Part shown: positions 1 to 8,001 of the stretch, in pieces
Numbering within the stretch: the stretch's first letter is position 1
Layout: the number at the start of each line of letters is the position of its first letter
Source: Burkholderiaceae bacterium
GTDB lineage: Bacteria > Pseudomonadota > Gammaproteobacteria > Burkholderiales > Burkholderiaceae_C
Length of the DNA stretch: 33,284 nucleotides
Direction: 5' to 3'
NCBI GenBank assembly: GCA_017848435.1
Contig: JAFEHU010000030.1
Span: 1-33,284, forward strand
The notes under the pieces: model-generated
What the model was told of the DNA's origin: nothing
The model's input: the letters and a program-made list of their open reading frames with translations, nothing else
The model's database searches: none
Translations under genes and position numbers: made by a program

Positions 1-31
1 AGCTGAGGCAAACTACTATAGGCAACTCGCC

Positions 32-60
32 AGTCAGACCACCACGGTGGGGGTCTGACT
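32..60. other. Inverted repeat downstream of the unknown 95-1783 gene
   Basis: AGTCAGACC (32-40) and GGTCTGACT (52-60) are perfect 9-base inverted repeats separated by 11 bases. The hairpin lies about 35 bases beyond the stop codon of the minus-strand gene ending at 95. It has no T-tract on either strand, so it is a weak terminator candidate; it could equally be an element-associated repeat. The remainder of bases 1-94 shows nothing else I can name. Confidence 0.4.
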
Positions 61-94
61 TAAACCAACCAGCCTCCATGAATTCCGGGGCGGT

Positions 95-1783
95 TCAGTT
101 TTGCACAGTTGGTTGTTTTTTAGCAGAAGTCGCTCTGATTTTCACGACACACTGTTCAATACTCATTACCGATGAATTGCGGCGCTTATAGAAGGCGCCA
201 ACGATTCGTTGTATCAGCGCCTCGGGTGATTCCCCAGGTAGATAGGTAAGACCGTGGTCAAGGTGAACAAACACCGGGGAATCCTCGATCAATGCCAAGT
301 GAAAACATCTGCTGCCGTGTTCGATACGGAGAATGCAGAGTCTTCGCAGGTTGTATGAACCATCGGGCGACTGTTGATGTGAATCAGGATTGATTTCACC
401 ATCGCCATCTGCAACCCATGGCATCGGCACAGTCCACCCGTCTGTACCGCCATGCGTCAACAGCTCGTGTCCGATGTCCGATTGTTTTGACAGGTAGTCA
501 AGAGGCTCTCTCAGAAATTCTGGAGGTGGCTGATTCCTATCGGACGCTGTTCTGAGCGCTTCAACCAAGTCAATCGGCCGTACCCGCCTGTTCGAAGCGC
601 CATCGCCTACAGAGACAGACTCAATGGTGGCTGTAGACCCGCCCAATGTTGTAGCGTCAGCCTCCGCTGACTTTGATTCAGCCTGCTTGATGAACTTTTC
701 TTTGAGATCAGGAAATTTGTCGGATGGATATGACCGGAGTTTCGGTGCCAGGTGGGAGGAGCCGTCCCGCTCAACCAAATCGGAACCTGTTTTTGCCCCT
801 TTCACCACCTTGCGGTTTTGACCTGTCGCAACGCTGAGATCTTGAGCAGGCGATTTCAGCCGTTTACGGGGACCGCCTTTCAGTTCGTAACGAAGTGACT
901 TGAATGGAAACTCAGCACTGCAGGAGCGAAGGCTGAAAACAACAAAGGTTTGATTTGGCTTGCTTCCAAACGAAAGCCATTTGCCAGATGCCGTGAGTGT
1001 CGTTTTGCCCTCAAAGGGGAAGACCGTTTGCGGGTATCGGGGGGAGCCCCTCGCAGCGCATTTGAGCATTGAGTTTCCAACCATCACCGCTGCGTTCCAG
1101 GCTTCCTTTACGCATGCGATTCGGGCAATGTCTGCAGCTGAGGCGCCACTGATTCCGTCACCCAGTTCGAAGTCAAGAGTTTTATCCCAGTTAGCGATCC
1201 GATCTTTGGAATACAGGTGCTTACGTTCAAGCGGTGGGAGAAACAGTTTTCTTAGCAGAGACCCACTGGAGCCAAAGTAAAACCGAATTAGCTCCATGCA
1301 CGGCACCACCAGTTGCCGCCCGTCATTCATTTGGACGGAAACACAGTATGAGTGAGTGCCTTTGGCATGCCAAGGATGCTCGGCAAAGGGCAGTATGTGA
1401 TGGTCTCCGATTTCAACGCCAGCCTTTAGCAGGGTTGTTGTAGACCTGTCGATGTTCAGGTCTGCGAAGGTTTCCAGCTGGTAGTCAGGCTGGAAAACCC
1501 GTTGTTGGTTCTGCCAAATATCACCTGTTCGGAGGATGGCCATCTGCCCTACAGAAATCCATCTACTCGACGTATTGAAGGTGTCTGTTGCGGTTGGGAG
1601 GAGGAGTAATTGCGGATCGTTGAGAAAGTTAGTGTCAAGTACGCGCGAAAGATGAACAAAAACACTGGGCTGCGTTCGCCTAACAAGTCGGTCGGGGAAA
1701 AGGACATCTCCGAACCAGTCGATTCGCCAAAATTCACTGCCTTTTGGCAGAGCGGTGAGCGTCAGAGGTGTCGTGGATAGCAA
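95..1783 (-). CDS. Large unrecognised protein, distantly TnsE-like (hypothetical)
   Basis: A 562-residue protein I do not recognise with certainty. The start at 1783 is a TTG with no clear ribosome binding site. The N-terminus has an FWRIDWF segment (about residues 18-24), then a V-P-C-M-E-L-I-R-F-Y-F stretch near residue 165, a basic low-complexity linker around 300-400, and a C-terminal beta-rich part (RRLCILRIEHGSRCFHLALIE, split by my reading into two strands). The order WRI..WF, a (P)xxELxR helix, a long linker and a C-terminal beta domain recalls Tn7 TnsE, the protein that directs transposition to replicating DNA, but similarity is weak and remembered, not searched. Base composition is visibly lower in GC than the lip genes next door and codon use is mixed, so it is probably acquired. 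Alternatives are an island cargo or defence protein. Confidence 0.7.
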   Translation of the reverse strand: MLSTTPLTLTALPKGSEFWRIDWFGDVLFPDRLVRRTQPSVFVHLSRVLDTNFLNDPQLLLLPTATDTFNTSSRWISVGQMAILRTGDIWQNQQRVFQPDYQLETFADLNIDRSTTTLLKAGVEIGDHHILPFAEHPWHAKGTHSYCVSVQMNDGRQLVVPCMELIRFYFGSSGSLLRKLFLPPLERKHLYSKDRIANWDKTLDFELGDGISGASAADIARIACVKEAWNAAVMVGNSMLKCAARGSPRYPQTVFPFEGKTTLTASGKWLSFGSKPNQTFVVFSLRSCSAEFPFKSLRYELKGGPRKRLKSPAQDLSVATGQNRKVVKGAKTGSDLVERDGSSHLAPKLRSYPSDKFPDLKEKFIKQAESKSAEADATTLGGSTATIESVSVGDGASNRRVRPIDLVEALRTASDRNQPPPEFLREPLDYLSKQSDIGHELLTHGGTDGWTVPMPWVADGDGEINPDSHQQSPDGSYNLRRLCILRIEHGSRCFHLALIEDSPVFVHLDHGLTYLPGESPEALIQRIVGAFYKRRNSSVMSIEQCVVKIRATSAKKQPTVQN

Positions 1784-1818
1784 GACAAAGGCTCGATTTA
1801 AAAAGTTGTCTTTATCAT

Positions 1819-1859
1819 TTACTTCTGACTTTTTCTCAACTACTTCTGAAATTTCTCAC
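1819..1859. repeat. Two imperfect 20-21 base direct repeats upstream of the unknown gene
   Basis: ACTTCTGA occurs at 1821-1828 and 1842-1849, and TTTCTCA follows each copy at 1832-1838 and 1852-1858. The spacing is close to two helical turns. The repeats sit in an AT-rich 96-base gap between the start of the unknown minus-strand gene and the lipA stop codon, so they could be a protein-binding array (operator or recombinase sites) or part of its promoter. Confidence 0.45.
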
Positions 1860-1879
1860 TATCTACTGGTTGCTCACAG

Positions 1880-2866
1880 TCACACGCCTGCAGCGTGGGC
1901 CTGCTGGTCTGCGTGGTAGCTGGAACGAACCATCGCCCCCACAGCCGCGTGGGTGAAACCCATCTTGTAGGCCTCGGCTTCGAACATCTTGAAAGTGTCC
2001 GGGTGCACGTAACGCCGCACCGGCAGGTGGCTGTTGCTGGGGGCCAGGTACTGGCCGATGGTCAGCATGTCAATCTGGTGGGCCCGCATGTCGCGCATCG
2101 TGGCCAGAATCTCGTCGTCGGTCTCGCCCAGTCCCACCATCAGGCCGCTTTTCGTGGGTACGTCGGGGTGCAAGGCCTTGAATTTCTTCAGCAGGTTCAG
2201 GCTGAACTGGTAGTCGCTGCCGGGCCGGGCTTCCTTGTACAGGCGGAGCACGGTTTCCATGTTGTGGTTCATCACGTCGGGCGGCGCGGCTTTGAGAATC
2301 TCCAAGGCGCGGTCGTCGCGGCCACGGAAGTCGGGCACGAGGATCTCGATCTGTGTGCCGGGTGAGAGTTCGCGGGTGCGGCGGATGCAGTCCACGAAGT
2401 GCTGGCTGCCGCCGTCACGCAGGTCGTCCCGGTCCACGCTGGTGATGACCACGTACTTCAACTTCAGCGCGGCAATGGTTTTGGCCAGGTTCTCGGGTTC
2501 GTTCACGTCCAGCGGGTCGGGCCGGCCGTGGCCTACGTCGCAAAACGGGCAGCGGCGGGTGCACTTGTCGCCCATGATCATGAAGGTGGCCGTGCCTTTG
2601 CCAAAACACTCGCCGATGTTGGGGCAGGAGGCTTCCTCGCACACCGTGACCAGCTTGTTCTGGCGCAGGATGTCTTTGATCTCGTAGAACCGGGTGGTGG
2701 GCGAGCCGGCCCGAACGCGGATCCAGTCGGGCTTTTTCAGCACCTCGGCCTGTTGCACCTTGACCGGGATGCGGGCCAGTTTGGCCGCGGCCTTTTGTTT
2801 GGCCATTGGGTCGTAGGCCTCGGTGCTGGGCACGTCACGGACGACGGGGCGGGCGGTATCTGACAT
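1880..2866 (-). CDS. lipA: Lipoyl synthase LipA
   Basis: Radical-SAM enzyme that inserts two sulfur atoms into octanoyl groups on the E2 subunits and GcvH, the last step of endogenous lipoate synthesis in the cytoplasm. The 328-residue protein has the auxiliary cluster motif CX4CX5C (C76, C81, C87) and the radical-SAM motif CX3CX2C (C102, C106, C109), and ends with the conserved RSSY segment that ligates the auxiliary cluster. The start at 2866 (MSDTARPV) fits the family; the frame stays open further upstream, but that part overlaps lipB and has no LipA similarity. It follows lipB by 32 bases on the same strand and is surely co-transcribed with it. The C-terminal end borders a lower-GC region that looks foreign. 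Confidence 0.97.
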   Translation of the reverse strand: MSDTARPVVRDVPSTEAYDPMAKQKAAAKLARIPVKVQQAEVLKKPDWIRVRAGSPTTRFYEIKDILRQNKLVTVCEEASCPNIGECFGKGTATFMIMGDKCTRRCPFCDVGHGRPDPLDVNEPENLAKTIAALKLKYVVITSVDRDDLRDGGSQHFVDCIRRTRELSPGTQIEILVPDFRGRDDRALEILKAAPPDVMNHNMETVLRLYKEARPGSDYQFSLNLLKKFKALHPDVPTKSGLMVGLGETDDEILATMRDMRAHQIDMLTIGQYLAPSNSHLPVRRYVHPDTFKMFEAEAYKMGFTHAAVGAMVRSSYHADQQAHAAGV

Positions 2867-2898
2867 GCGGCGTGTGCTTTCTTGGTGGTGCCCGGGGC

Positions 2899-3567
2899 TC
2901 AGGGCGTCAGGCCATCCACCAGTTTTTGACCGAGGATGCCCGCCGCCTCTTCCCAGGTTACGGATACCCCGATTGTAGAAAGGTCGGTGGTCTGCAGGCC
3001 GGCGTAGCCACAAGGGTTGATGCGCGAGAAGGGCTCCAGGTCCATGGCCACGTTGAGCGCCACGCCGTGGTAGGCGCAGTGGCGGCTGACCTTGATGCCC
3101 AAGGCAGCGATCTTGCCAAGGCCGTTGAAGGGGTCTTCGCCCTGCGCCACCCACCGGGCGTGCGAAAACGGGTCGGCCAGCCGGACGTAGATGCCGGGTG
3201 CGCCCGGCACACGGTGGCCGGTCACGCCCACCGCCGCCAGCGTCTGCAGCACCGCCTGTTCCAGCCGGTAGACGTACTCTTTCACGTAGTAGCCGGCCCG
3301 CTGCAAGTCCACCAGCGGGTAGGCCACCACCTGGCCCGGGCCGTGGTAGGTCACCTGCCCGCCACGGTTGGTGGCGGTCACGGGAATGCCGCCTGCAGCC
3401 AGAATGTGCTCTTTTTTGCCAGCAAGCCCTAGTGTGTACTGGCTAGAGTGCTCACATATCCATAGCAAATCAGGCGTGGCGCTGTCGCGTGCGGCGGTGA
3501 ACTGTTGCATGGCCGCCACGGTGTCGGCGTAATCGACCTGGCCCAGCCGCTGTACCACCATGGCCAT
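2899..3567 (-). CDS. lipB: Octanoyltransferase LipB
   Basis: Transfers octanoate from acyl-carrier protein to lipoyl domains, making the substrate for LipA. The 222-residue protein carries [12 protein letters not shown] at 68-79, the catalytic lysine in [10 protein letters not shown] (K152) and the catalytic cysteine in INPCGYAGL (C186), which together form the Cys/Lys dyad of the family. About 20 extra residues (roughly 129-150, with DPFSHARWV) lie between GIYV and the catalytic lysine, compared with enterobacterial LipB; I believe relatives in this order carry a similar insertion. Only three bases separate its start from the upstream ybeD-like stop codon, so translation is probably coupled. 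A second in-frame ATG lies two codons in. Confidence 0.96.
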   Translation of the reverse strand: MAMVVQRLGQVDYADTVAAMQQFTAARDSATPDLLWICEHSSQYTLGLAGKKEHILAAGGIPVTATNRGGQVTYHGPGQVVAYPLVDLQRAGYYVKEYVYRLEQAVLQTLAAVGVTGHRVPGAPGIYVRLADPFSHARWVAQGEDPFNGLGKIAALGIKVSRHCAYHGVALNVAMDLEPFSRINPCGYAGLQTTDLSTIGVSVTWEEAAGILGQKLVDGLTP

Positions 3568-3570
3568 GGC

Positions 3571-3873
3571 TTACAGAACGATCTTCACCATCGGGTGGGT
3601 GGACAGCGTGCGGTACAGCTCGTCCAGCTGTTCGCGCGACGTGGCGGTCACATTCAGCGTGATGCCGAGGTAATTACCTGCCTTGCTGTCGCGCAGTTCC
3701 ACCGTGCTGGCATCGAACGTGGGGTCAAAGGTGTGGGCAATGTGGGTCATGGCCTGGACAAAACCGTCGGCTTTTTGCCCCATGACCTTGATGGGGAACA
3801 GCGAGGGGTATTCGATCAGCGAATCCTGGCGCGCTGTGGGCGCCGGGTTGCCGGGGTGTGAGGGGTCGGTCAT
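3571..3873 (-). CDS. ybeD: DUF493 (YbeD-like) protein
   Basis: A 100-residue protein of the DUF493/YbeD family, a small alpha-beta (ACT-like) fold. Visible family features are YPSLFPIKVMG near residue 22, the helix that follows, and the C-terminal segment ending in HPMVKIVL. Its biochemical role is not established; in many proteobacteria it sits immediately before lipB, as here, which suggests a link with lipoate metabolism or its regulation. It is the first gene of a tight ybeD-lipB-lipA group on the minus strand. Confidence 0.9.
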   Translation of the reverse strand: MTDPSHPGNPAPTARQDSLIEYPSLFPIKVMGQKADGFVQAMTHIAHTFDPTFDASTVELRDSKAGNYLGITLNVTATSREQLDELYRTLSTHPMVKIVL

Positions 3874-3903
3874 GGGCGATGGTTGTTTTGAATGTCCAGT
3901 GCG

Positions 3904-5016
3904 CTAGCGTAGCGCGTCTGGCGGCGGGACGCTGCGCCGTGGGTACAGGCGGGTTTCCCCAATGGCCATCACGTCAAAGTCGGCCTCGGCCACACCGGCC
4001 GCCTGCCGTGCCAACGCCAGATCCCGGGGAGGTTGGCCGAGCGCCTCGTCGCTCAGATCAAAGGTGCCCCAGTGGATGCCCACGCTGCGCTTGGCGTTCA
4101 GGTCCTGGTGGATGCGCACGGCCTCGCGCGGGTTGACATGCTGGTCTTTCATGAACCAGTTGGGCTCGTAGGCGCCAATGGCGATCAGGGCCAGATCGAA
4201 GCCGTTGCCCCGTTGCTGTTCGGCAAAGTGGGCGCGGGTCGTGGCGAAGTCCTGGCTGTAGCCGCTGTCACCTGAAAAATACCAGTGGAAGTCGGGTCCC
4301 AGCACGGCCCAGCCACCCCAGAGGCTGTGGTGCCGGTCGGCCAAACCGCGGCCCGACCAGTGCTGGACTGGCGTCAGGTGAAAGTCCACCGCACCGACGC
4401 GGTGCGATTGCCACCAGTCCAGCTCCACCACGCGGTCAATGCCTTGCTGCGCCAGCCAGGGTTTCACGCCCAGTGGCACCAGAAACAGCGGCGAGCCGCC
4501 GGCTTGGGCTGCCAGCAGCAGCACGCTGTTGCGGTCGAGGTGGTCAAAGTGGTTGTGCGAAATCACCACCACGTCGATGTGCGGCAGGTCTGGCAATGCC
4601 AGACCGGGGGGCTGTTTGCGCTGCGGCCCGATCAGTGCCACCGGTGAGGCGCGGTCGCTGAAGATCGGGTCGGTCAGCACGTTCAGGCCACTGGCCTGCA
4701 CCAGCACTGAGGCGTGGCCGATCCAGGTGGCGGATGGGCGCATGGTTGCACCAGCCCGTGCGTTGGCATGAATCGCCGGCAGGTTGGCGGGGACCGACGG
4801 TGCCGCCGTCGGGTCACGGTCGGGGCCTGTGCCGCGTTCTCGCAACCAGCGAAACACATCGGCCAGCGACTTGCTGACAGTACCGATGTCGTTGTTGCGA
4901 AAACCGCTGGGGGTGTGGTGGGGCTTGGCGGCGTTGTAATACGGGTTCGCCGTACCGCACGAGGTCAACAGCAGCACACAGGCGGCCAGCGCAACGCGGC
5001 AGGGGGGCGACATCAT
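3904..5016 (-). CDS. Metallo-beta-lactamase-fold lipoprotein (UlaG/NAPE-PLD-like)
   Basis: A 370-residue predicted lipoprotein with a metallo-beta-lactamase hydrolase domain. The N-terminus is a short signal sequence ending in lipobox LTSC (C20). The metal site motif HNHFDH is at residues 154-159, preceded by TWIGHASVLV and LTDPIF, an arrangement typical of the UlaG / N-acyl-phosphatidylethanolamine phospholipase D branch. Later probable metal ligands lie in FSGDSGY and GIHWGTF. The likely role is phosphodiester or lactone hydrolysis at the periplasmic face of a membrane; the substrate cannot be told from sequence. Two adjacent ATG codons at 5016 and 5013 are both possible starts. It is a single gene, separated from ybeD by 30 bases and divergent from the atp operon. 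Confidence 0.85.
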   Translation of the reverse strand: MMSPPCRVALAACVLLLTSCGTANPYYNAAKPHHTPSGFRNNDIGTVSKSLADVFRWLRERGTGPDRDPTAAPSVPANLPAIHANARAGATMRPSATWIGHASVLVQASGLNVLTDPIFSDRASPVALIGPQRKQPPGLALPDLPHIDVVVISHNHFDHLDRNSVLLLAAQAGGSPLFLVPLGVKPWLAQQGIDRVVELDWWQSHRVGAVDFHLTPVQHWSGRGLADRHHSLWGGWAVLGPDFHWYFSGDSGYSQDFATTRAHFAEQQRGNGFDLALIAIGAYEPNWFMKDQHVNPREAVRIHQDLNAKRSVGIHWGTFDLSDEALGQPPRDLALARQAAGVAEADFDVMAIGETRLYPRRSVPPPDALR

Positions 5017-5137
5017 GCGGAGTTACAAGGCGGTGACAAGGGTTTGTATTCTGCCCCGGCGTGCGTTTCCGGCCCGCTGGCAGGGCCATGGCAGTGGCGC
5101 CGCAACGTCATTTTTCGTTTTCGCACGGGTTTCTACG

Positions 5138-5143
5138 TATAAT
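5138..5143 (+). promoter_or_regulatory. Probable sigma-70 -10 box of the atp operon
   Basis: A perfect TATAAT lies 48 bases before the atpI start. No good -35 hexamer is found at 16-18 bases; the sequence there is TCGTTT or CGTTTT. The position, directly before the first gene of the operon and after a divergent gene, supports its use as the main atp promoter. Confidence 0.5.
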
Positions 5144-5190
5144 CAGAGGCTGAGCAGATGTGTCACGACGTAACCTGGGCGTAATTTGAG

Positions 5191-5676
5191 ATGGCAACAA
5201 TCAAGCCACGCCAAGACGACGAGCGCGACGACTGGTTGGCCGAAACGCAACCATTGAGTGCGCAAGAAGCCGGTCGGCTGCGCCAGCAAAATCCACAGGT
5301 GTCGCCTTGGCAAGTGGTGTGTTGGCAGGCTGTCGCAGGCGGTGTGGTGGCGTTGGCTGCCTGGGCTTTGACCCAAAGTGTGTCGGCAGCTTGGTCTGTG
5401 GCATACGGTGCGCTGGCGGTGGTGTTGCCAGCGGCAATTTTTGCGCGCGGCCTGATGGGGCGGTTTTCCTCGCTGAACCCGGCAACAGCTGTTTTCGGGT
5501 TCTTTCTGTGGGAAATGGTCAAGATTGCCTTGACGGTGGCCATGTTGGTGGCTGCACCAAGGCTGGTAACTGATTTGAGCTGGCCGGCTTTGCTGGTGGG
5601 CTTGGTGATAACAATGAAATCCGTTTGGGTCGCCATGGTGGCGAGGTCCAACAAGTTGAAACCGACTAAAGAGTAA
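5191..5676 (+). CDS. atpI: ATP synthase accessory protein AtpI
   Basis: A 161-residue membrane protein, first gene of the ATP synthase operon. After a hydrophilic, charged N-terminus of about 40 residues there are four hydrophobic segments (roughly 44-62, 67-85, 100-120 and 127-147). AtpI proteins help assemble the c-ring and may take part in magnesium or calcium supply; they are usually poorly conserved, and identification here rests mainly on position before atpB and membrane topology. It ends four bases before the atpB start. Confidence 0.88.
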   Translation: MATIKPRQDDERDDWLAETQPLSAQEAGRLRQQNPQVSPWQVVCWQAVAGGVVALAAWALTQSVSAAWSVAYGALAVVLPAAIFARGLMGRFSSLNPATAVFGFFLWEMVKIALTVAMLVAAPRLVTDLSWPALLVGLVITMKSVWVAMVARSNKLKPTKE

Positions 5677-5680
5677 ACAG

Positions 5681-6556
5681 ATGGCTTCTGGAACCGGACC
5701 AACCGCAGGTGAATACATCATTCACCACTTGACGCACCTGCAAAACCAGGCACCCAAGTCGGTGGCTGACTTTTCGGTCTTCAACCTCGACTCCCTCTTT
5801 TTCTCGATCACGCTCGGCATCCTCGGTTGCTGGTTGCTGTGGTTGGCTGCACGCAAGGCCACCTCTGGCGTTCCGGGTCGCTTCCAGGCGGCGGTGGAGA
5901 TGCTGGTTGAAATGGTCGACTCGCAGGCCAAGGGCATCGTGCACAACGCCAACAGCCGCAAGCTGGTCGCGCCCTTGGCGCTGGTGGTTTTTGTCTGGAT
6001 TTTCCTGCTGAACGCCATGGACTTGCTGCCAGTGGATTTGCTGCCGTTGATCTGGGAAGCCATCTACGGCGCCGCAGGGCATGACCCGCACCACGCTTAC
6101 ATGCGTGTGGTGCCCACCGCCGACTTGTCTGTCAGCATGGGTTTGTCGGTGTCGGTGTTGGTGGTTTGCCTGGTTTACAACATCAAGATCAAGGGCATGG
6201 GCGGCTGGGCGCACGAGTTGGTCACCGCGCCATTCGGCACCAGCAAGAACCCGATTTTTGCGCTGATCCTGGGTGTGCTCAACCTGTCCATGCAGCTGAT
6301 CGAGTTCATCGCCAAGACCGTTTCGCACGGCATGCGGTTGTTCGGCAACATGTACGCAGGTGAGCTGATTTTCCTGCTGATCGCTTTGATGGGTGGTGCC
6401 TGGTCGCTGTCGGCCACCGGCATTGGCCTGGCGATTGGCCACATCATTGCAGGCACTGCCTGGGCAATCTTCCACATCCTGATCATTACGCTACAAGCTT
6501 TCGTGTTCATGATGTTGACGCTGGTGTACATCGGCCAGGCACACGATCACCATTGA
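5681..6556 (+). CDS. atpB: ATP synthase Fo subunit a
   Basis: The 291-residue integral membrane stator subunit that forms the proton half-channels against the c-ring. The diagnostic helix SHGMRLFGNMYAGELIFL contains the essential arginine, and the C-terminal helices end in LQAFVFMMLTLVYIGQAHDH. Its length and several hydrophobic helices are normal for betaproteobacteria. The start at 5681 follows atpI by four bases with a GAG-containing ribosome site overlapping the atpI end. It is followed by a 57-base gap that carries a U-rich leader for atpE. Confidence 0.97.
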   Translation: MASGTGPTAGEYIIHHLTHLQNQAPKSVADFSVFNLDSLFFSITLGILGCWLLWLAARKATSGVPGRFQAAVEMLVEMVDSQAKGIVHNANSRKLVAPLALVVFVWIFLLNAMDLLPVDLLPLIWEAIYGAAGHDPHHAYMRVVPTADLSVSMGLSVSVLVVCLVYNIKIKGMGGWAHELVTAPFGTSKNPIFALILGVLNLSMQLIEFIAKTVSHGMRLFGNMYAGELIFLLIALMGGAWSLSATGIGLAIGHIIAGTAWAIFHILIITLQAFVFMMLTLVYIGQAHDHH

Positions 6557-6877
<321 letters not shown>

Positions 6878-6903
6878 TTTTCGGTCGAATCAACGTATTC
6901 ATT

Positions 6904-6931
6904 CCCTGGTCAGTGCGCAAGCGCTCCAGGG
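6904..6931 (+). promoter_or_regulatory. Stable hairpin with GCAA tetraloop between atpE and atpF
   Basis: CCCTGG (6904-6909) pairs with CCAGGG (6926-6931), and AGTGC (6912-6916) with GCGCT (6921-6925) including one G-T pair, closing a GCAA tetraloop; two unpaired bases bulge at 6910-6911. There is no T-tract, so it is unlikely to terminate fully. It ends just before the atpF ribosome site and could stabilise the atpE message or limit read-through and translation of atpF. Confidence 0.6.
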
Positions 6932-6944
6932 GCAAGGATGACAA

Positions 6945-7415
6945 GTGAGCATTACCGGTACCCTGATAATCCAGATGATCGTGTTCCTGATTCTGGTCGG
7001 GTTCACGATGAAGTTTGTATGGCCGCCCATTGCTGCTGCACTGGACGAGCGGGCTGCAAAAATCGCCGCTGGTCTGGCTGCTGCCGACAAGGCCAAGTCC
7101 GAATTGTCCGCTGCCAACCAGCGTGTCGAAGCGGAGTTGAGCAAGTCGCGCAACGAAAGCGCAGCACGCCTCGCTGATGCGGAGCGTCGTGCCCAGACCA
7201 TCATCGAAGAAGCCAAGACACGCGCCACCGAAGAGGGCAACAAGCTGATTGCTGCCGCCAAGGTGGAAGCCGATCAGCAGGCCATCAAGGCCCGCGAGAC
7301 GCTGCGCGAGCAAGTGGCTGCGCTGGCTGTCAAGGGTGCTGAGCAGATCCTGCGCAAAGAGGTGAATGCCTCAGTGCACGCCGACCTGCTGGGCCGCCTG
7401 AAGACCGAGCTGTAA
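6945..7415 (+). CDS. atpF: ATP synthase Fo subunit b
   Basis: The 156-residue peripheral-stalk subunit. One N-terminal transmembrane helix (about residues 4-25, [14 protein letters not shown]) leads into a long, charged, alanine-rich helix that forms the stator dimer. The start is a GTG at 6945, preceded by AAGGA (6934-6938); the nearby ATG at 6938 is in another frame. The rare start codon and the hairpin immediately upstream would both hold its output below that of atpE, in line with two copies of b per complex. Confidence 0.95.
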   Translation: MSITGTLIIQMIVFLILVGFTMKFVWPPIAAALDERAAKIAAGLAAADKAKSELSAANQRVEAELSKSRNESAARLADAERRAQTIIEEAKTRATEEGNKLIAAAKVEADQQAIKARETLREQVAALAVKGAEQILRKEVNASVHADLLGRLKTEL

Positions 7416-7424
7416 AGGTAGACC

Positions 7425-7955
7425 ATGGCCGAAATCGCCACCATTGCCCGCCCTTACGCAGAAGCACTGTTCAAAGCCGCAACGGCGGATCTGGGCGGCA
7501 CCGCTGCCTGGCTCGACCCGTTGGCTGCCATTGCCGCCAACCCGCAGCTGCAGCAGTTTGCAGACAGCCCGAAAGTGACAAGCGCACAAGTGTTTGACGT
7601 GGTTGCCGGCGTGTCCGGCATTGCGCTGACCGATGCTGCGAAGAACTTTCTGCGCACTGTGATCGACAACGGTCGCCTGTCAGCCCTGCCCGAAATTGCC
7701 GCGCAATTCCGTGCGTTGAAAAACGCCAAGAGCGGCTCGGCCGACGCCATCGTTTACAGCGCTTTCCCGATTGACGGGGCAGCACTGGCCGACATGGCTG
7801 AAACGCTGGAAAAGCGCTTTGGGCGCAAGCTGAACGTGAGTGTGACGCTGGAGCCGGCCTTGATTGGCGGTGTTCGCGTGGTGGTGGGTGATGAGGTGCT
7901 CGACACGTCCGTCAAAGCCCGTCTTGAACAAATGAAAGTGGCCTTGACTGCCTGA
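7425..7955 (+). CDS. atpH: ATP synthase F1 subunit delta
   Basis: A 176-residue subunit that links the b stalk to the top of the alpha-beta hexamer. Family features are the N-terminal [12 protein letters not shown], the middle [17 protein letters not shown] helix and the C-terminal segment [20 protein letters not shown](A)RLEQM. It lies nine bases after atpF and 46 bases before atpA, in the normal operon order. Confidence 0.96.
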   Translation: MAEIATIARPYAEALFKAATADLGGTAAWLDPLAAIAANPQLQQFADSPKVTSAQVFDVVAGVSGIALTDAAKNFLRTVIDNGRLSALPEIAAQFRALKNAKSGSADAIVYSAFPIDGAALADMAETLEKRFGRKLNVSVTLEPALIGGVRVVVGDEVLDTSVKARLEQMKVALTA

Positions 7956-8001
7956 GTGCAGACAAGACCTGTTGGTAATTTAAAGAAAGAAGGAAAGAGT
8001 C

